Below, piece after piece: positions 26,801-34,371 of a DNA stretch of 64,000 nucleotides. The stretch is taken from contig NZ_VKKY01000002.1 of the NCBI RefSeq assembly GCF_008271695.1, positions 1,736,001 to 1,800,000 of the forward strand, written 5' to 3'. This stretch comes from Rufibacter hautae (lineage in GTDB: Bacteria; Bacteroidota; Bacteroidia; Cytophagales; Hymenobacteraceae). Position 1 is the first letter of the stretch. Every line of letters begins with the position of its first letter. The notes beneath the pieces are model-generated. The model saw nothing but the letters and a program-made list of their open reading frames with translations, did no database searches and had not been told where the DNA came from. A program made the position numbers and the translations under genes.

Positions 26801-27643
26801 TAGGGTGAGGTGCGGCGCGTGGTCGGAGCGGGAGGTGAGCGCGTCCTGAAACTGCTGCCGGGCTTCGGTTACCACCCGGGCGAACGCCCGCAGGAACTGG
26901 TCCAGGGCGGTGGCAAAAAACGCATGGTTGACGGCGAAGTAAATCTTGCGGCCAATTTCCCCGGGGGCTGTGGGCCCGAAAATCTGGTCGTCCGCCACCG
27001 CCGCAGTTGTCCAAACCGCAGAGAAAGATTTAGCCAGGGCTTCTGAGCCCGTAACAACTTTCTCGCCCAAAATAAGGACCGGCGGCACCATGGTTTCGTC
27101 CAGCAATCCCTCAGTTTTGGCGGCGGCATGGTAAGCTTTGAGTTTCTGCAGTTCCGGGGCCAGCTTGCTCTGGATGAGGGTCTGGAGCGTGGCTTTCAGG
27201 GGAACCGAGAGGGGCAGCCGCTGGGCTAATTTCTCCAGGCCCCAGGCCAGCGAAGCCACCAGCCCAAACACCTGCGCGAAGGCGCTTTTCAATTGTTGTT
27301 CGTCTACCGGATGCCTGCCCAGCGCTTGCCTGATGCCCTGATTCAGGAGGGTGGAAAGGTGGCGTCTATACGCATCCACGTCCTGCACCGCCACCAACGC
27401 CAATACCGCCGTGGCATCTTTCTCCAGGAACGCGGCCCAGGTTTGGCCCTGGAATTGGTTATTCACCCCGTAAAACCGCAGGTGCCCGCCCAACTGCTGC
27501 GCATACACCAACCACTCCGCCACCCCGTGCTCCTCCACCGGCACCCCCGAGGGAGCCAAGGCCGGATTGGAGCGGCCGGGTTGGTCGGTGCCTTCGCGGG
27601 GCACCCTGTGCGGAAAGAGGCTGTGGGCGCAGGGAGAACTCAT
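23876..27643 (-). CDS. eCIS baseplate J-like wedge protein, Afp11/Pvc11-like
   Basis: 1255 aa. The C-terminal third carries the baseplate J/gp6 pattern: FYRRVSERLRHKDRAIALWD followed by YERLVLEAFPSIYKVKCL, then LVTIPDLRQ and a tail VDFVEERPYVDFL. The N-terminal 300 residues are helical and the middle is beta-rich. The protein ends in KEKCGC. It starts with a 4-base ATGA overlap with the gp25 gene, so the two are translationally coupled. Role: main wedge subunit of the baseplate that triggers sheath contraction. Confidence 0.88.
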   Translation of the reverse strand: MSSPCAHSLFPHRVPREGTDQPGRSNPALAPSGVPVEEHGVAEWLVYAQQLGGHLRFYGVNNQFQGQTWAAFLEKDATAVLALVAVQDVDAYRRHLSTLLNQGIRQALGRHPVDEQQLKSAFAQVFGLVASLAWGLEKLAQRLPLSVPLKATLQTLIQSKLAPELQKLKAYHAAAKTEGLLDETMVPPVLILGEKVVTGSEALAKSFSAVWTTAAVADDQIFGPTAPGEIGRKIYFAVNHAFFATALDQFLRAFARVVTEARQQFQDALTSRSDHAPHLTLLLSFLQLLLYNRDHLNTLSARHLDFYYQEVLLLTLKPAQPSKAHVVVELAPHVTHEILQQGTLFQAGKDSVGQEVLFALTQDFVPNQARLSAFKSLYSATEEDENKKATGLQVQKQWLYASPSANSLDGTGKEPAPVEQGWSFFGNKHYRHGKLTQLAMPAATIGFAVASPLLYLTEGTRTVTLKLHLTTTTLPLGDYSGGIKAFVTTAEGWHPLSLLSPYFSFQEESGNKVLVLKARLQPDEPATAPFDAAVHQATFATPHPVLRILIQPQPGSAYLYEQVKEATLTKVELAVEGKGLRNLQLYNDFGMLDPAQPFMPFGPLPQKDASLIVGHPDVFLKKNATLSALTVTWKDKPSAVTTKSLTIQSLQQGQWQTKTPTADLFALPAVSLSAEDQLHLEYGARPDYTAATVKGFLRLKLNDDFGHRKYLKELTDYLIDKASGQAKPKKEDLLTILSSSDEAAEKITQLQNSLNEMAPVPTEPYTPVIEQISLDYTALATVDFSVKDSFAGRQVQFFHEYPFGQKEEHLALKRLDLRESAVLGLVPKFQRKNLEDPYVEVKEEDGSVPDWLAHEAEFYLGVEGATPPQTLSVLFQLVEGSANPLVKKPDAHVHWSYLVGNHWVSFLKEQVSDFTGQLTRSGIIRFQLPKAADQDHTLLPAGQIWLRAAVHTASEAICRPVAVLPQATLVVFQDQENAPDFLAQHLPASSITKLLEPVAGIKKVDQPFASFGGALAETPPHFYRRVSERLRHKDRAIALWDYERLVLEAFPSIYKVKCLPHTRYEPSGTTGIYSEKAPGHVTLVTIPDLRQRTSVDPLQPLTSVGELEEIKDFLRQRLSCFVTLHVRNPIFEQVKVKLEVAFFPQYDVSAYTQLLRQEITRFLSPWAYGQGQDLRFGGKLYKSTLIDFVEERPYVDFLTKFQVYHVPGQGLLEQEVEEVTASKACSVLVSVPEEEHEVTVLEEEPKKLEKEKCGC

Positions 27644-28098
27644 AGGGCGTTGTCGGTTTGGGGCGGGTTGGTGAGAAAGTGCAGCAATTCGGTCCCTTCG
27701 GTTTTGTAGAAGGGGAACACAAAGTTGAAGCGCGAGTTGGTGGTGCGCACCCGGTAATCTACCTCAATCAGGAGCAAGCCTTCCAGTTGGCGGTCCGTGT
27801 TGAGGAACACCCGTTCCAGGTCAATGCGGGGCTCAAAGTAAAGAATGGCGGTTTCAATCTTGTCGGTGAGTTGGGTTTTGAGCGTGGTGTCCAACGACGC
27901 AAACACCATTTCTTCCAGGTTGCACCCAAACCGGGGTTGCATCAGCCGCTCCCCTACCATGGTGGTGAGCAGGATGTGGAGGCTGCTCTGGATATCGGCA
28001 ATGCCTTCCAACATACCCACCTCGCCGTTGAAATGGTCAAAGGTGGGTGGGAAGCTCCAGCCGCGGCCTAGAAAGTTTTGGGTGGGGGTAAATGCCAT
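27640..28098 (-). CDS. eCIS baseplate gp25/GPW-like protein, Afp9/Pvc9-like
   Basis: 152 aa, a single gp25-like lysozyme-fold domain. It shows the family segments MLEGIADIQSSLHILLTT, GERLMQPRFGCNLEEMVF and AILYFEPRIDLERV. gp25 homologues link the baseplate wedge to the first sheath ring. Here the gene follows the PAAR gene, while in Afp/PVC gp25 precedes PAAR. Confidence 0.92.
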   Translation of the reverse strand: MAFTPTQNFLGRGWSFPPTFDHFNGEVGMLEGIADIQSSLHILLTTMVGERLMQPRFGCNLEEMVFASLDTTLKTQLTDKIETAILYFEPRIDLERVFLNTDRQLEGLLLIEVDYRVRTTNSRFNFVFPFYKTEGTELLHFLTNPPQTDNAL

Positions 28099-28152
28099 GG
28101 GTTTTCAGCGGGTTAGGTTCAGGAGAAAGTTCAGATGCATCCGTTTTAGCGT

Positions 28153-28180
28153 CGTTTTCCAGAAAAGAGGGCGAAAACAG
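28153..28180. repeat. Dispersed motif copy
   Basis: CGTTTTCCAGAAAAGAGG followed by GCGAAAACAG, in the gap between the PAAR and gp25 genes. Confidence 0.45.
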
Positions 28181-28187
28181 CCGGGGC

Positions 28188-28478
28188 TCACCCACCAATC
28201 AGCACAGATAAAAGCCCCATTGTGATGCTGCCGCCATGGGCAGTGGAGTCGCCCAGGCGGGCGGCGGGCATTCCCCCGATGAACACGGAGCCGGATCCTT
28301 TGACGATGGCGTCTGGTGGGCCGGCGCAGGTGGCCAGGTCACCCAGGCGGGCGGCGGGCATGCCCCCGATGAGAACCGTAGGTGCCCCGGCCGGCAAGAT
28401 GGGCCCGCCCACGTGGGGTTTGGGGCCATCAGACAGAGGGCAGACGTGCAGGTCAGAGACGCGGGCGGCAGGTGGCAT
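28188..28478 (-). CDS. PAAR-domain spike tip protein, Afp10/Pvc10-like
   Basis: 96 aa. Starts MPPAARVSD and contains GGMPAARLGD twice, the PAAR repeats that fold into a metal-tipped cone capping the VgrG-like spike. Conserved His and Cys residues (H12, C14, C52, H82 region) suit the metal site. No C-terminal extension, so it carries no fused toxin. Confidence 0.93.
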   Translation of the reverse strand: MPPAARVSDLHVCPLSDGPKPHVGGPILPAGAPTVLIGGMPAARLGDLATCAGPPDAIVKGSGSVFIGGMPAARLGDSTAHGGSITMGLLSVLIGG

Positions 28479-28531
28479 TTCTTGGTTGGTTTAGGGTGCG
28501 CGTAGTCAAAAGCAGAGCAGTTGTTTCAAGG

Positions 28532-28560
28532 CCGTTTTGCGGAAAACAGGCTAAAAACCG
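28532..28560. repeat. Dispersed motif copy
   Basis: CCGTTTTGCGGAAAACAGG followed by CTAAAAACCG, between the spike and PAAR genes. Confidence 0.5.
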
Positions 28561-28597
28561 GGAGGAGCACGGCGGGTGGGCTTTGGAGGAAACCAAG

Positions 28598-30340
28598 TCA
28601 GTTGATCATGACCGTGCCTCCTTTTACAATGGCCATGCCGTTTCCCGCCGAAAGAACGTTGCCGCTGCCCCCTTCTGCCTTGAAACTGGAACTTGCCTTG
28701 GCGGCGATGTTGATGCCCTCCAGTTTCACGTTGCCGACAGCCTTGAGGGTGATGTCTTTGATGCTGCTAAGGGCGATGCCGTTTTTGTCCAGGACCACCT
28801 TGTTCCCGTGCTGGTCCTGGAGTGTGATGCGTTGGTCCTTTTCGCTCAGGTGCAGCTGGTTCCCTTTCGGGGTTCTGATGGTTAAGGTTTTGTCTTCGTC
28901 ATGGAACAGGATTTTCATGTTGCTGCGGGAGAAAAAGCCCTTCTCGTGGTTCAGGTTGGAGGCAGCGATTGGCGCCGGTTTGGCGCTGCTGTGGCACATG
29001 CCCAGCACCACCGCCTGCAGCGGGTCGCCGTTGAAGAATCCTACCACCACCTCATCCTGGAGGTCGGGCCGGAAGAAGGTGCCTCTCTTTTTGCCGGCGT
29101 CCAGGGTGGCCACCCGGGCCCAAACGCCCTCGTTCTTCTCGCTGATGACCGGTAACCGCACCTTGATGCGGTCCTGCCCGGCGGGGTCTTTCTCCAGCTG
29201 GGTCACCACGCCTACCTGCAACCCGGTGATCCCCAAAAACGGGGTGGTTTGGCTGCCGGGTTTGGTGGTTTGGGAAAACCACTCCGGGTTGAGGCCCAAC
29301 TGCACCTCAGATTCCCAGTTGCCGTGGGCGATCTGGTGCCGCACGCCAGATACAAAGGCCGGGCCCTTGAACCGGTCCCCTACCCCTTTCAGTTCCACCA
29401 GGCTGCCGGGCAGCAGCAACGCCAGCCCCTGGCACCGGGCCCGGCCCCTGATTTTGGCCAGGCGGTGTTTCAGCAGTTTGGCGTTGGCCAGCTCGCGCAG
29501 CACCGGCTCGGGTATCTGTCCGCTCTGTGGTTCGGGCTGCATCTCGGCCTTGAGCACCTTGGCCAGTTGGGTGGCCGCCAAATTCCCGTTGAGGTTGGCT
29601 TTGGGTTCCCGGGCCTCGGCCTTCTTCATTTCCTGCGCCGCCAGGTCCCAGGCCTGGGCGGAGAGTTCCGATGGCTGGACTCGGGTGTCTATCTCGGCAT
29701 CCAGTTCCAGCAGGGTAGCGCCGTATTGCAGGGTGACCAGTGATTTTTGCTCTGTTTTGGGCTTTTCTACGGTAACTTTCCCGTCGTTGACCAGGCAGAT
29801 CAATCCGTTCTGGTCCAGGCGGGAGAGCATGAAATCCCAGTCGGTGGCGTGGTACTGCACCAGTTGGGGATGCCGGAATTTGGTGTCTTCCACCTTCTGG
29901 CTCATCCTGTGCCGTTTGAGCAGCGTCTCGGCCACCATGCTGTCACTCTGGTTTTGGTAGTACTGGCTGCGCGGCGCAATGGTCATCTTCACCGCCTCGT
30001 CTTTGCACTCCACGGTAAGGAAAGAGCCGTTCTCGCGCACCTTGATGCTGTGCCGTACCACCAAGCCCTTGAAGAGCGTCTCGTCCTGGCCTCGGTAGCC
30101 GGCTTTGATCTCAATCTTCTTACCGGGCACAAACAAGTCCTGGTCGCTGAGGGCGAAGGTCTCCGCGGCGGCCTCGCCGTCCAGCATCACCAGGGTGGCG
30201 GTGGGGATGCGGTTCACCTCCCGGGTCACCACCAGGGAAATCACGTGCACGGTGTCTGACACTTGCGTACCGTCAGAGAAAATCTGGAAGGTGCAAACGT
30301 CTGGCGAGGCAGAGGTGGGCAAGGTTCTGGTGCTGGTCAT
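28598..30340 (-). CDS. eCIS spike protein, VgrG-like (Afp8/Pvc8)
   Basis: 580 aa. The N-terminal gp27-like hub (about 1-360) includes VNRIPTATLVMLDGEAAAET and LFVPGKKIEIKAGYRGQDE; a gp5-like OB fold follows (VVTQLEKDPAGQDRIKVRLP), then a narrow beta-helix end with repeating KDITLKAVGNVKLEGINIAA strands. It forms the trimeric needle under the tube. The start overlaps the LysM gene stop by 4 bases (ATGA). No extra C-terminal effector domain. Confidence 0.93.
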   Translation of the reverse strand: MTSTRTLPTSASPDVCTFQIFSDGTQVSDTVHVISLVVTREVNRIPTATLVMLDGEAAAETFALSDQDLFVPGKKIEIKAGYRGQDETLFKGLVVRHSIKVRENGSFLTVECKDEAVKMTIAPRSQYYQNQSDSMVAETLLKRHRMSQKVEDTKFRHPQLVQYHATDWDFMLSRLDQNGLICLVNDGKVTVEKPKTEQKSLVTLQYGATLLELDAEIDTRVQPSELSAQAWDLAAQEMKKAEAREPKANLNGNLAATQLAKVLKAEMQPEPQSGQIPEPVLRELANAKLLKHRLAKIRGRARCQGLALLLPGSLVELKGVGDRFKGPAFVSGVRHQIAHGNWESEVQLGLNPEWFSQTTKPGSQTTPFLGITGLQVGVVTQLEKDPAGQDRIKVRLPVISEKNEGVWARVATLDAGKKRGTFFRPDLQDEVVVGFFNGDPLQAVVLGMCHSSAKPAPIAASNLNHEKGFFSRSNMKILFHDEDKTLTIRTPKGNQLHLSEKDQRITLQDQHGNKVVLDKNGIALSSIKDITLKAVGNVKLEGINIAAKASSSFKAEGGSGNVLSAGNGMAIVKGGTVMIN

Positions 30341-31014
30341 TTGGCTAAGGGCGGAAAGAACAGGGTTTGGCCGGGGGTTAGCCGCCGGAAACTGGTGAGT
30401 CCGTTTGCTTTGGCTACCTGCAGGTAGCGCCGGGGGTCTTCATAGAGCCTAAAGCACAGCAGCGGCAGATTGTCGCCGGCCAGCACCTGGCGTTCGTGGG
30501 TCAGGTCCGGCGACTGGCTTTTTTCCCGGGCCACCCGCAGGTTCTCTTCCACGCTGCCCTTGAACTGGGTTTTAGCCAGGGCCCTGATGGGCGTGCCGTC
30601 TGGTTTGAAAAGCTTAAAGGTGATCTGGAGCGAGGTAAGCCGGCACTTGAACAGGCTCACGCCCCACACCAGCTTGAAATGGCGCGGCTGGTGAATGGCC
30701 CCGTCATAGTCCACCAGCAGCTGCTTGAAGGTTTTGAGTTCGCCCCAGATGTCGCCGGTGGGGCTGCCTTCAATCAGACCGGTGCTGTCAAAGAGGAATT
30801 CAAAGGCGAACTCCTCGGGCTTGGTGTGTTTGTACTTGGGCTGGGCTCCGCTGGTGCCCTGGCCCTGGCCGTCATTATACTCAATCTTGTAGTCCAGCTG
30901 GTAGGTCTCTGGGTTGACCAGGGCGTTGTACTCCCCGGCCCAGGAGGCGTCGTTCAGGTCCGCATCGCGGTACGCGATGATCTTGAGTTTCTCCAGTTTG
31001 CCGGTGTCTGCCAT
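30337..31014 (-). CDS. eCIS LysM-containing tube/hub connector, Afp7/Pvc7-like
   Basis: 225 aa. The N-terminal part (YNALVNPETYQLDYKIEY) is tube-initiator-like, with a FAFEFLFDSTGL strand. A LysM domain closes the protein (about 173-223: QVLAGDNLPLLCFRLYEDP, then LTPGQTLFFPPL). T4 gp53 and Afp7 use the same LysM fold inside the baseplate rather than to bind peptidoglycan. It sits between the DUF5908 and spike genes as in Afp/PVC. Confidence 0.9.
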   Translation of the reverse strand: MADTGKLEKLKIIAYRDADLNDASWAGEYNALVNPETYQLDYKIEYNDGQGQGTSGAQPKYKHTKPEEFAFEFLFDSTGLIEGSPTGDIWGELKTFKQLLVDYDGAIHQPRHFKLVWGVSLFKCRLTSLQITFKLFKPDGTPIRALAKTQFKGSVEENLRVAREKSQSPDLTHERQVLAGDNLPLLCFRLYEDPRRYLQVAKANGLTSFRRLTPGQTLFFPPLAK

Positions 31015-31026
31015 GGCTGCCAGGGG

Positions 31027-31218
31027 TTAGCGTTCTTCCCGTTCCCGTAAAATGTGCATCACCTGCTCCACGCACTCCGCAATCAAGGCTTCCCGGTCTT
31101 CGCCTCCAATGGCAGAGGTTGATGTGCCGGAGGTTCCCGCGGAACCGGCCCCAGAACTGGCCGGGGCACCTTCGGTCACCACCACTTTGATGTGCAGTTC
31201 TCTTATTTCTACCGGCAT
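31027..31218 (-). CDS. DUF5908-family small eCIS protein, Afp6/Pvc6 position
   Basis: 63 aa. The N-terminus MPVEIRELHIKVVV is the hallmark of DUF5908 proteins in Bacteroidota eCIS clusters. A Gly/Ser/Thr-rich linker (about 18-38) and an amphipathic helix (DREALIAECVEQVMHILRER) follow. Function unknown; possibly a chaperone or small baseplate part. Confidence 0.85.
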   Translation of the reverse strand: MPVEIRELHIKVVVTEGAPASSGAGSAGTSGTSTSAIGGEDREALIAECVEQVMHILREREER

Positions 31219-31225
31219 GGCAAGC

Positions 31226-31669
31226 TTAGTTTAGCGTGAAATAGTTGTAGCGCAGCTCCAGGGTTTCTATGACCACGGTGTTGCTTTCCGCATTCAGATC
31301 CGTCACGGACCACCGCCGGGGCCAGGCGTTCACAATGTTCCAGCTCTTGATGGGCTCGTGCTGCTCGTTGAGCAGGGTCACCAACAGGGTGGCCCCCACA
31401 AACACCTGCCGCTGGAAGGCATTCTGGCACCATTCAAAGACCTTGGAATCTTTGGTGAGAAAGCCCCGCTTCAAAACCAGGTCCGGGTATTTGGTCCGGA
31501 CGGGCAGCACGTGCTCAAACCGGTTCTCGCCGCCTTCCTTGAAGGTCTCGGTGTCAAACTCCACGGACAACCCCGTCACCGACTGGAAGCGGGAATCGTT
31601 CTCGGCATTGCTCACGTTGGTAAACTCCACCTTGAAATGGAAACTTACCGGCGGATAGTACCCTTCCAT
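31226..31669 (-). CDS. eCIS second tube protein, Afp5/Pvc5-like
   Basis: 147 aa gp19-type tube fold. It has the tube pattern VSFHFKVEF, FQSVTGLSVEFDTE, LVLKRGFLTKDSKVFEW, VTLLNEQHEPIKSWN and VVIETLELRYNYF. By analogy with Afp5/Pvc5 it forms the tube layer next to the baseplate rather than the main tube. It follows the main tube gene by 8 bp. Confidence 0.9.
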   Translation of the reverse strand: MEGYYPPVSFHFKVEFTNVSNAENDSRFQSVTGLSVEFDTETFKEGGENRFEHVLPVRTKYPDLVLKRGFLTKDSKVFEWCQNAFQRQVFVGATLLVTLLNEQHEPIKSWNIVNAWPRRWSVTDLNAESNTVVIETLELRYNYFTLN

Positions 31670-31677
31670 ACCCGGTC

Positions 31678-32109
31678 CTATTTCACCAAACTCAGTCCCT
31701 CGTGCGCGATCTCAATGGTCTCAATGGCGACCTCGTTGCCGTCCGCCTTGAGGTCACTGGCCTGCACCTTGGTAGGAAAGGCGTTGAGGGCTTTCCATAC
31801 GAAGACCGGTTCGTGGGTTTCGTTCAGCAGCTTGATGGTGATGTCGCGGCGCTCGGTTTTCCCCAGCATGCTGGTTTTGTTGAACCAGTCGTAGAAATCG
31901 GTCTTGCCCACGAAGGTGCCCCGCTTGAGGGTGATCTTCTCGTTTTTGGGCAAACCCGGCTGGGCGATCTTGCCGTAGGACCGGCTTTGGCCTTCGCGGT
32001 ACTCAATGATGTCTACCTGGGTACTCAGGCCCGTGACTTCGGTGAAGCCTATTTTGTTCCCGCCCCACTCAACCTCAAAGTGAAACTTGGGCAATGGATA
32101 TTCGGCCAT
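31678..32109 (-). CDS. eCIS main inner tube protein, Afp1/Pvc1-like
   Basis: 143 aa, the hexameric inner-tube subunit. The family pattern is clear: FHFEVEWGGNKIGFTEVTGL, then EYREGQ, ITLKRGTFVGKTDFYDW, ITIKLLNETHEPVFVWK and VAIETIEIAHEGLSL. It follows the sheath gene by 130 bp, a gap that carries a dispersed motif copy. Confidence 0.93.
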   Translation of the reverse strand: MAEYPLPKFHFEVEWGGNKIGFTEVTGLSTQVDIIEYREGQSRSYGKIAQPGLPKNEKITLKRGTFVGKTDFYDWFNKTSMLGKTERRDITIKLLNETHEPVFVWKALNAFPTKVQASDLKADGNEVAIETIEIAHEGLSLVK

Positions 32110-32185
32110 AATAATTTTGACTAGGTGGATGTGCGCTGGAGTTGGTATTGGTCATTTTGAACGCTGGGGAGAGATGGTTTCAGGC

Positions 32186-32213
32186 CTGTTTTCTGAAAAC
32201 AAGGCCTAAAACG
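32186..32213. repeat. Dispersed motif copy
   Basis: CTGTTTTCTGAAAACAAGG followed by CCTAAAACG, between the sheath and tube genes. Confidence 0.5.
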
Positions 32214-32239
32214 CCTTTCACCGCAGGCGGAGGCGGGTC

Positions 32240-34324
32240 TCAGGATTCCGGCATTTTATGCGAGAAGCGGAGGATGATGAACTCAGCGGGCCGCACCACG
32301 GCCAGCCCGACCTCCACAACCATACGCCCTTCCAGAATGTCCAGCGGGGTCATGGTTTTGCCCAGTCCCACGGCCACGTAGAAGGCGTGTTCGGTGATGG
32401 CCCCCTGTAATGCACCCTGCCGCCAGAGGGTGGTAAGGAAGTTCTCAATCATGGCCTGCACGTTCACCCAGGTTCCGGCGTCGTTGGGTTCAAAGACAAA
32501 CTGCTCGGTGGCTTTCTTGCAGGACTCGGTGACCATGTTGAAGAAGCGGCGCACGTTCACGAATCGCCATTCATTGTTGTTGCCGGCCAGCGTGCGGCCG
32601 CCCCACACCAGGGTGCCTTTGCCCGTGAATGCCTTGATCACGTTGATGGACTTCCCGAAGTTCACGTCTACGTTCAGCTCCCCGTGCTTCGTCTCTTCCA
32701 GCTTCACGGAGGGTGCTATCACGTTGGCCAGGCTTTCATTGGCGGGGGCTTTCCACACGCCCCGGGCGGCATCTACGCGGGCGTACAAACCGGCAATGGC
32801 GCCGGAAGGCGGCAGCAGGGCAGATTGCTCTTCTAGGTACGAGATGACGTTGCCCAGTACCGGAATGCGGCGCAGCAGGTCGGTTTCCATGGCGTCTTCG
32901 GTGTTCTGGGCGTCACGGACCATGTTGGTGAGGAGCATGTACAGGCCGTTGAAGATAAAGTCGGCCCGCTTCTCAATGATTTCCCGCATGTTTTGCACAG
33001 CATTCTCACGGGCGGGGTCTGTGTTCCCGGAAGCATCTGGGGTGAAGGTGAACCCGGCGGGGTCTGCGTCCAGGGCCAAGGCTGTGTTGATGGCGTTTTT
33101 CAGGTCCACAAAGTGCCAGACACGGGCATTCAGGTTGTTCAGGCTGGCAATGCCGGGATCGCCTACAATTTTCTTGTCTTTGGAGAGCACCTCCACCCCC
33201 ATAAGCTGCTGCAGGTATACTGGCAAGGTAGCAGTGGCTGAGAGGACGCGGGTCTCCAGATTAGTTCTCAGGGTGCCCGTCAGGAGGCCGCTTGCGTCGG
33301 TTCTGAGGCTTTCGTCAACGAATTTATCCAGGAGCTGGTAAAGGAAATCCCACACGGCGGTGTAGCTGGTTTTGACGGGCGCAATGTCTGCGTAGCTTCC
33401 GGCCAGCGTGGCGATGGCGCCGTAGAAGGCCGCTTTCTTCTCCTGGTACATGTCGTCAAGGGAAAGGGTAGTGCCCAGAAAATCAGCCAGGGCTGTGTTG
33501 AACCGCTGGGAACTGGAAACCACCTTCTCAAACTCCGCCAGGTTGTCACGGGTGGTATTATCATTGGTGTCCACAAAATCTGCGTCCCAGTCTATGGGCG
33601 CCATCAACTTGGTCACCTTTCCCTTGATATCGCGGTAGCGCACCTGCCGGGCCAGGTTCACGCGGATGTAGGGGTAATAAGCGGCCCCGAACTGCAGGTT
33701 GCCCATGCCGATGTTGGTGCGGAAGGCGTCTATGTCTGATTGCCGGAACTTCTCCTCCGCGGGAAGCTCTATCCTGACATCGGCAATCAGGAACCGGTCT
33801 TTCAGCTTGTAGCATTGTTCTAAGGCCATTACGTGGAGGCCGCCCAGTTTATCTGCCGGCAGCTTGACACCGTCCGGAAAAAGGAGGAGCGTGGGCTCAT
33901 CTTCCTTCCGCAATTCACCCAAGGCCCGGTCTACCCCGGCCACAAATTCATTGGGCACAAACGCCTCGGGAAATTTGCCCAGGGAGACCAGGTAGCACTT
34001 GCCGCCCCCGTTCCGGAAATACATGCGCAGGCTGTCATACAGGTAATAGGCGCTTTCCACCGTGGCGGTTTTCACGGTGTTGTTCACGTTAAGGTCTATG
34101 CCCGACACCTTCAGCGGCGGACTGCCCCCGAACATCTCTTCATATTCCACCAAAGAATCCAGCCGCACGGGGGTGAACGCATAATCTTTCCCCGCCGAGG
34201 TGGTGCGCTGGGTATAGCCAATGAAGGCCGGCACCGCGGTGTCTACGGCAGCAATGGAGGGCGGGAACTTGGGGACCTCATCAATGTAAACTCCGGGCAC
34301 CCGCAGGGTAGAAAGGTTCAACAT
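32240..34324 (-). CDS. eCIS contractile sheath protein
   Basis: 694 aa, phage-tail-sheath family. The N-terminus STLRVPGVYIDEV followed by AVPAFIGYTQ is the diagnostic sheath start. The C-terminal core domain is typical: GTLVWGGRTLAGNNNEWRFV, VRRFFNMVTESCKK, VFEPNDAGTWVNV, then VVRPAEFIILRFSHKM. The longer middle region (about 200-520) forms the outer domains. It is the only sheath gene, whereas Afp and PVC carry three paralogues. It should form the spring-like outer cylinder that drives the tube. Confidence 0.94.
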   Translation of the reverse strand: MLNLSTLRVPGVYIDEVPKFPPSIAAVDTAVPAFIGYTQRTTSAGKDYAFTPVRLDSLVEYEEMFGGSPPLKVSGIDLNVNNTVKTATVESAYYLYDSLRMYFRNGGGKCYLVSLGKFPEAFVPNEFVAGVDRALGELRKEDEPTLLLFPDGVKLPADKLGGLHVMALEQCYKLKDRFLIADVRIELPAEEKFRQSDIDAFRTNIGMGNLQFGAAYYPYIRVNLARQVRYRDIKGKVTKLMAPIDWDADFVDTNDNTTRDNLAEFEKVVSSSQRFNTALADFLGTTLSLDDMYQEKKAAFYGAIATLAGSYADIAPVKTSYTAVWDFLYQLLDKFVDESLRTDASGLLTGTLRTNLETRVLSATATLPVYLQQLMGVEVLSKDKKIVGDPGIASLNNLNARVWHFVDLKNAINTALALDADPAGFTFTPDASGNTDPARENAVQNMREIIEKRADFIFNGLYMLLTNMVRDAQNTEDAMETDLLRRIPVLGNVISYLEEQSALLPPSGAIAGLYARVDAARGVWKAPANESLANVIAPSVKLEETKHGELNVDVNFGKSINVIKAFTGKGTLVWGGRTLAGNNNEWRFVNVRRFFNMVTESCKKATEQFVFEPNDAGTWVNVQAMIENFLTTLWRQGALQGAITEHAFYVAVGLGKTMTPLDILEGRMVVEVGLAVVRPAEFIILRFSHKMPES

Positions 34325-34371
34325 GGCTTGGTTAGGTTAAGGAAACGTTTTGGGTTCATGCGTTAGGTTTG

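Noticed and set aside
28521..29960. 479-codon open frame on the plus strand
   Set aside because: Antisense to the VgrG-like spike gene, Ser/Arg-rich without motifs.
32394..33341. 315-codon open frame on the plus strand
   Set aside because: Antisense shadow of the sheath gene; Ser/Arg/Thr-rich low-information sequence.
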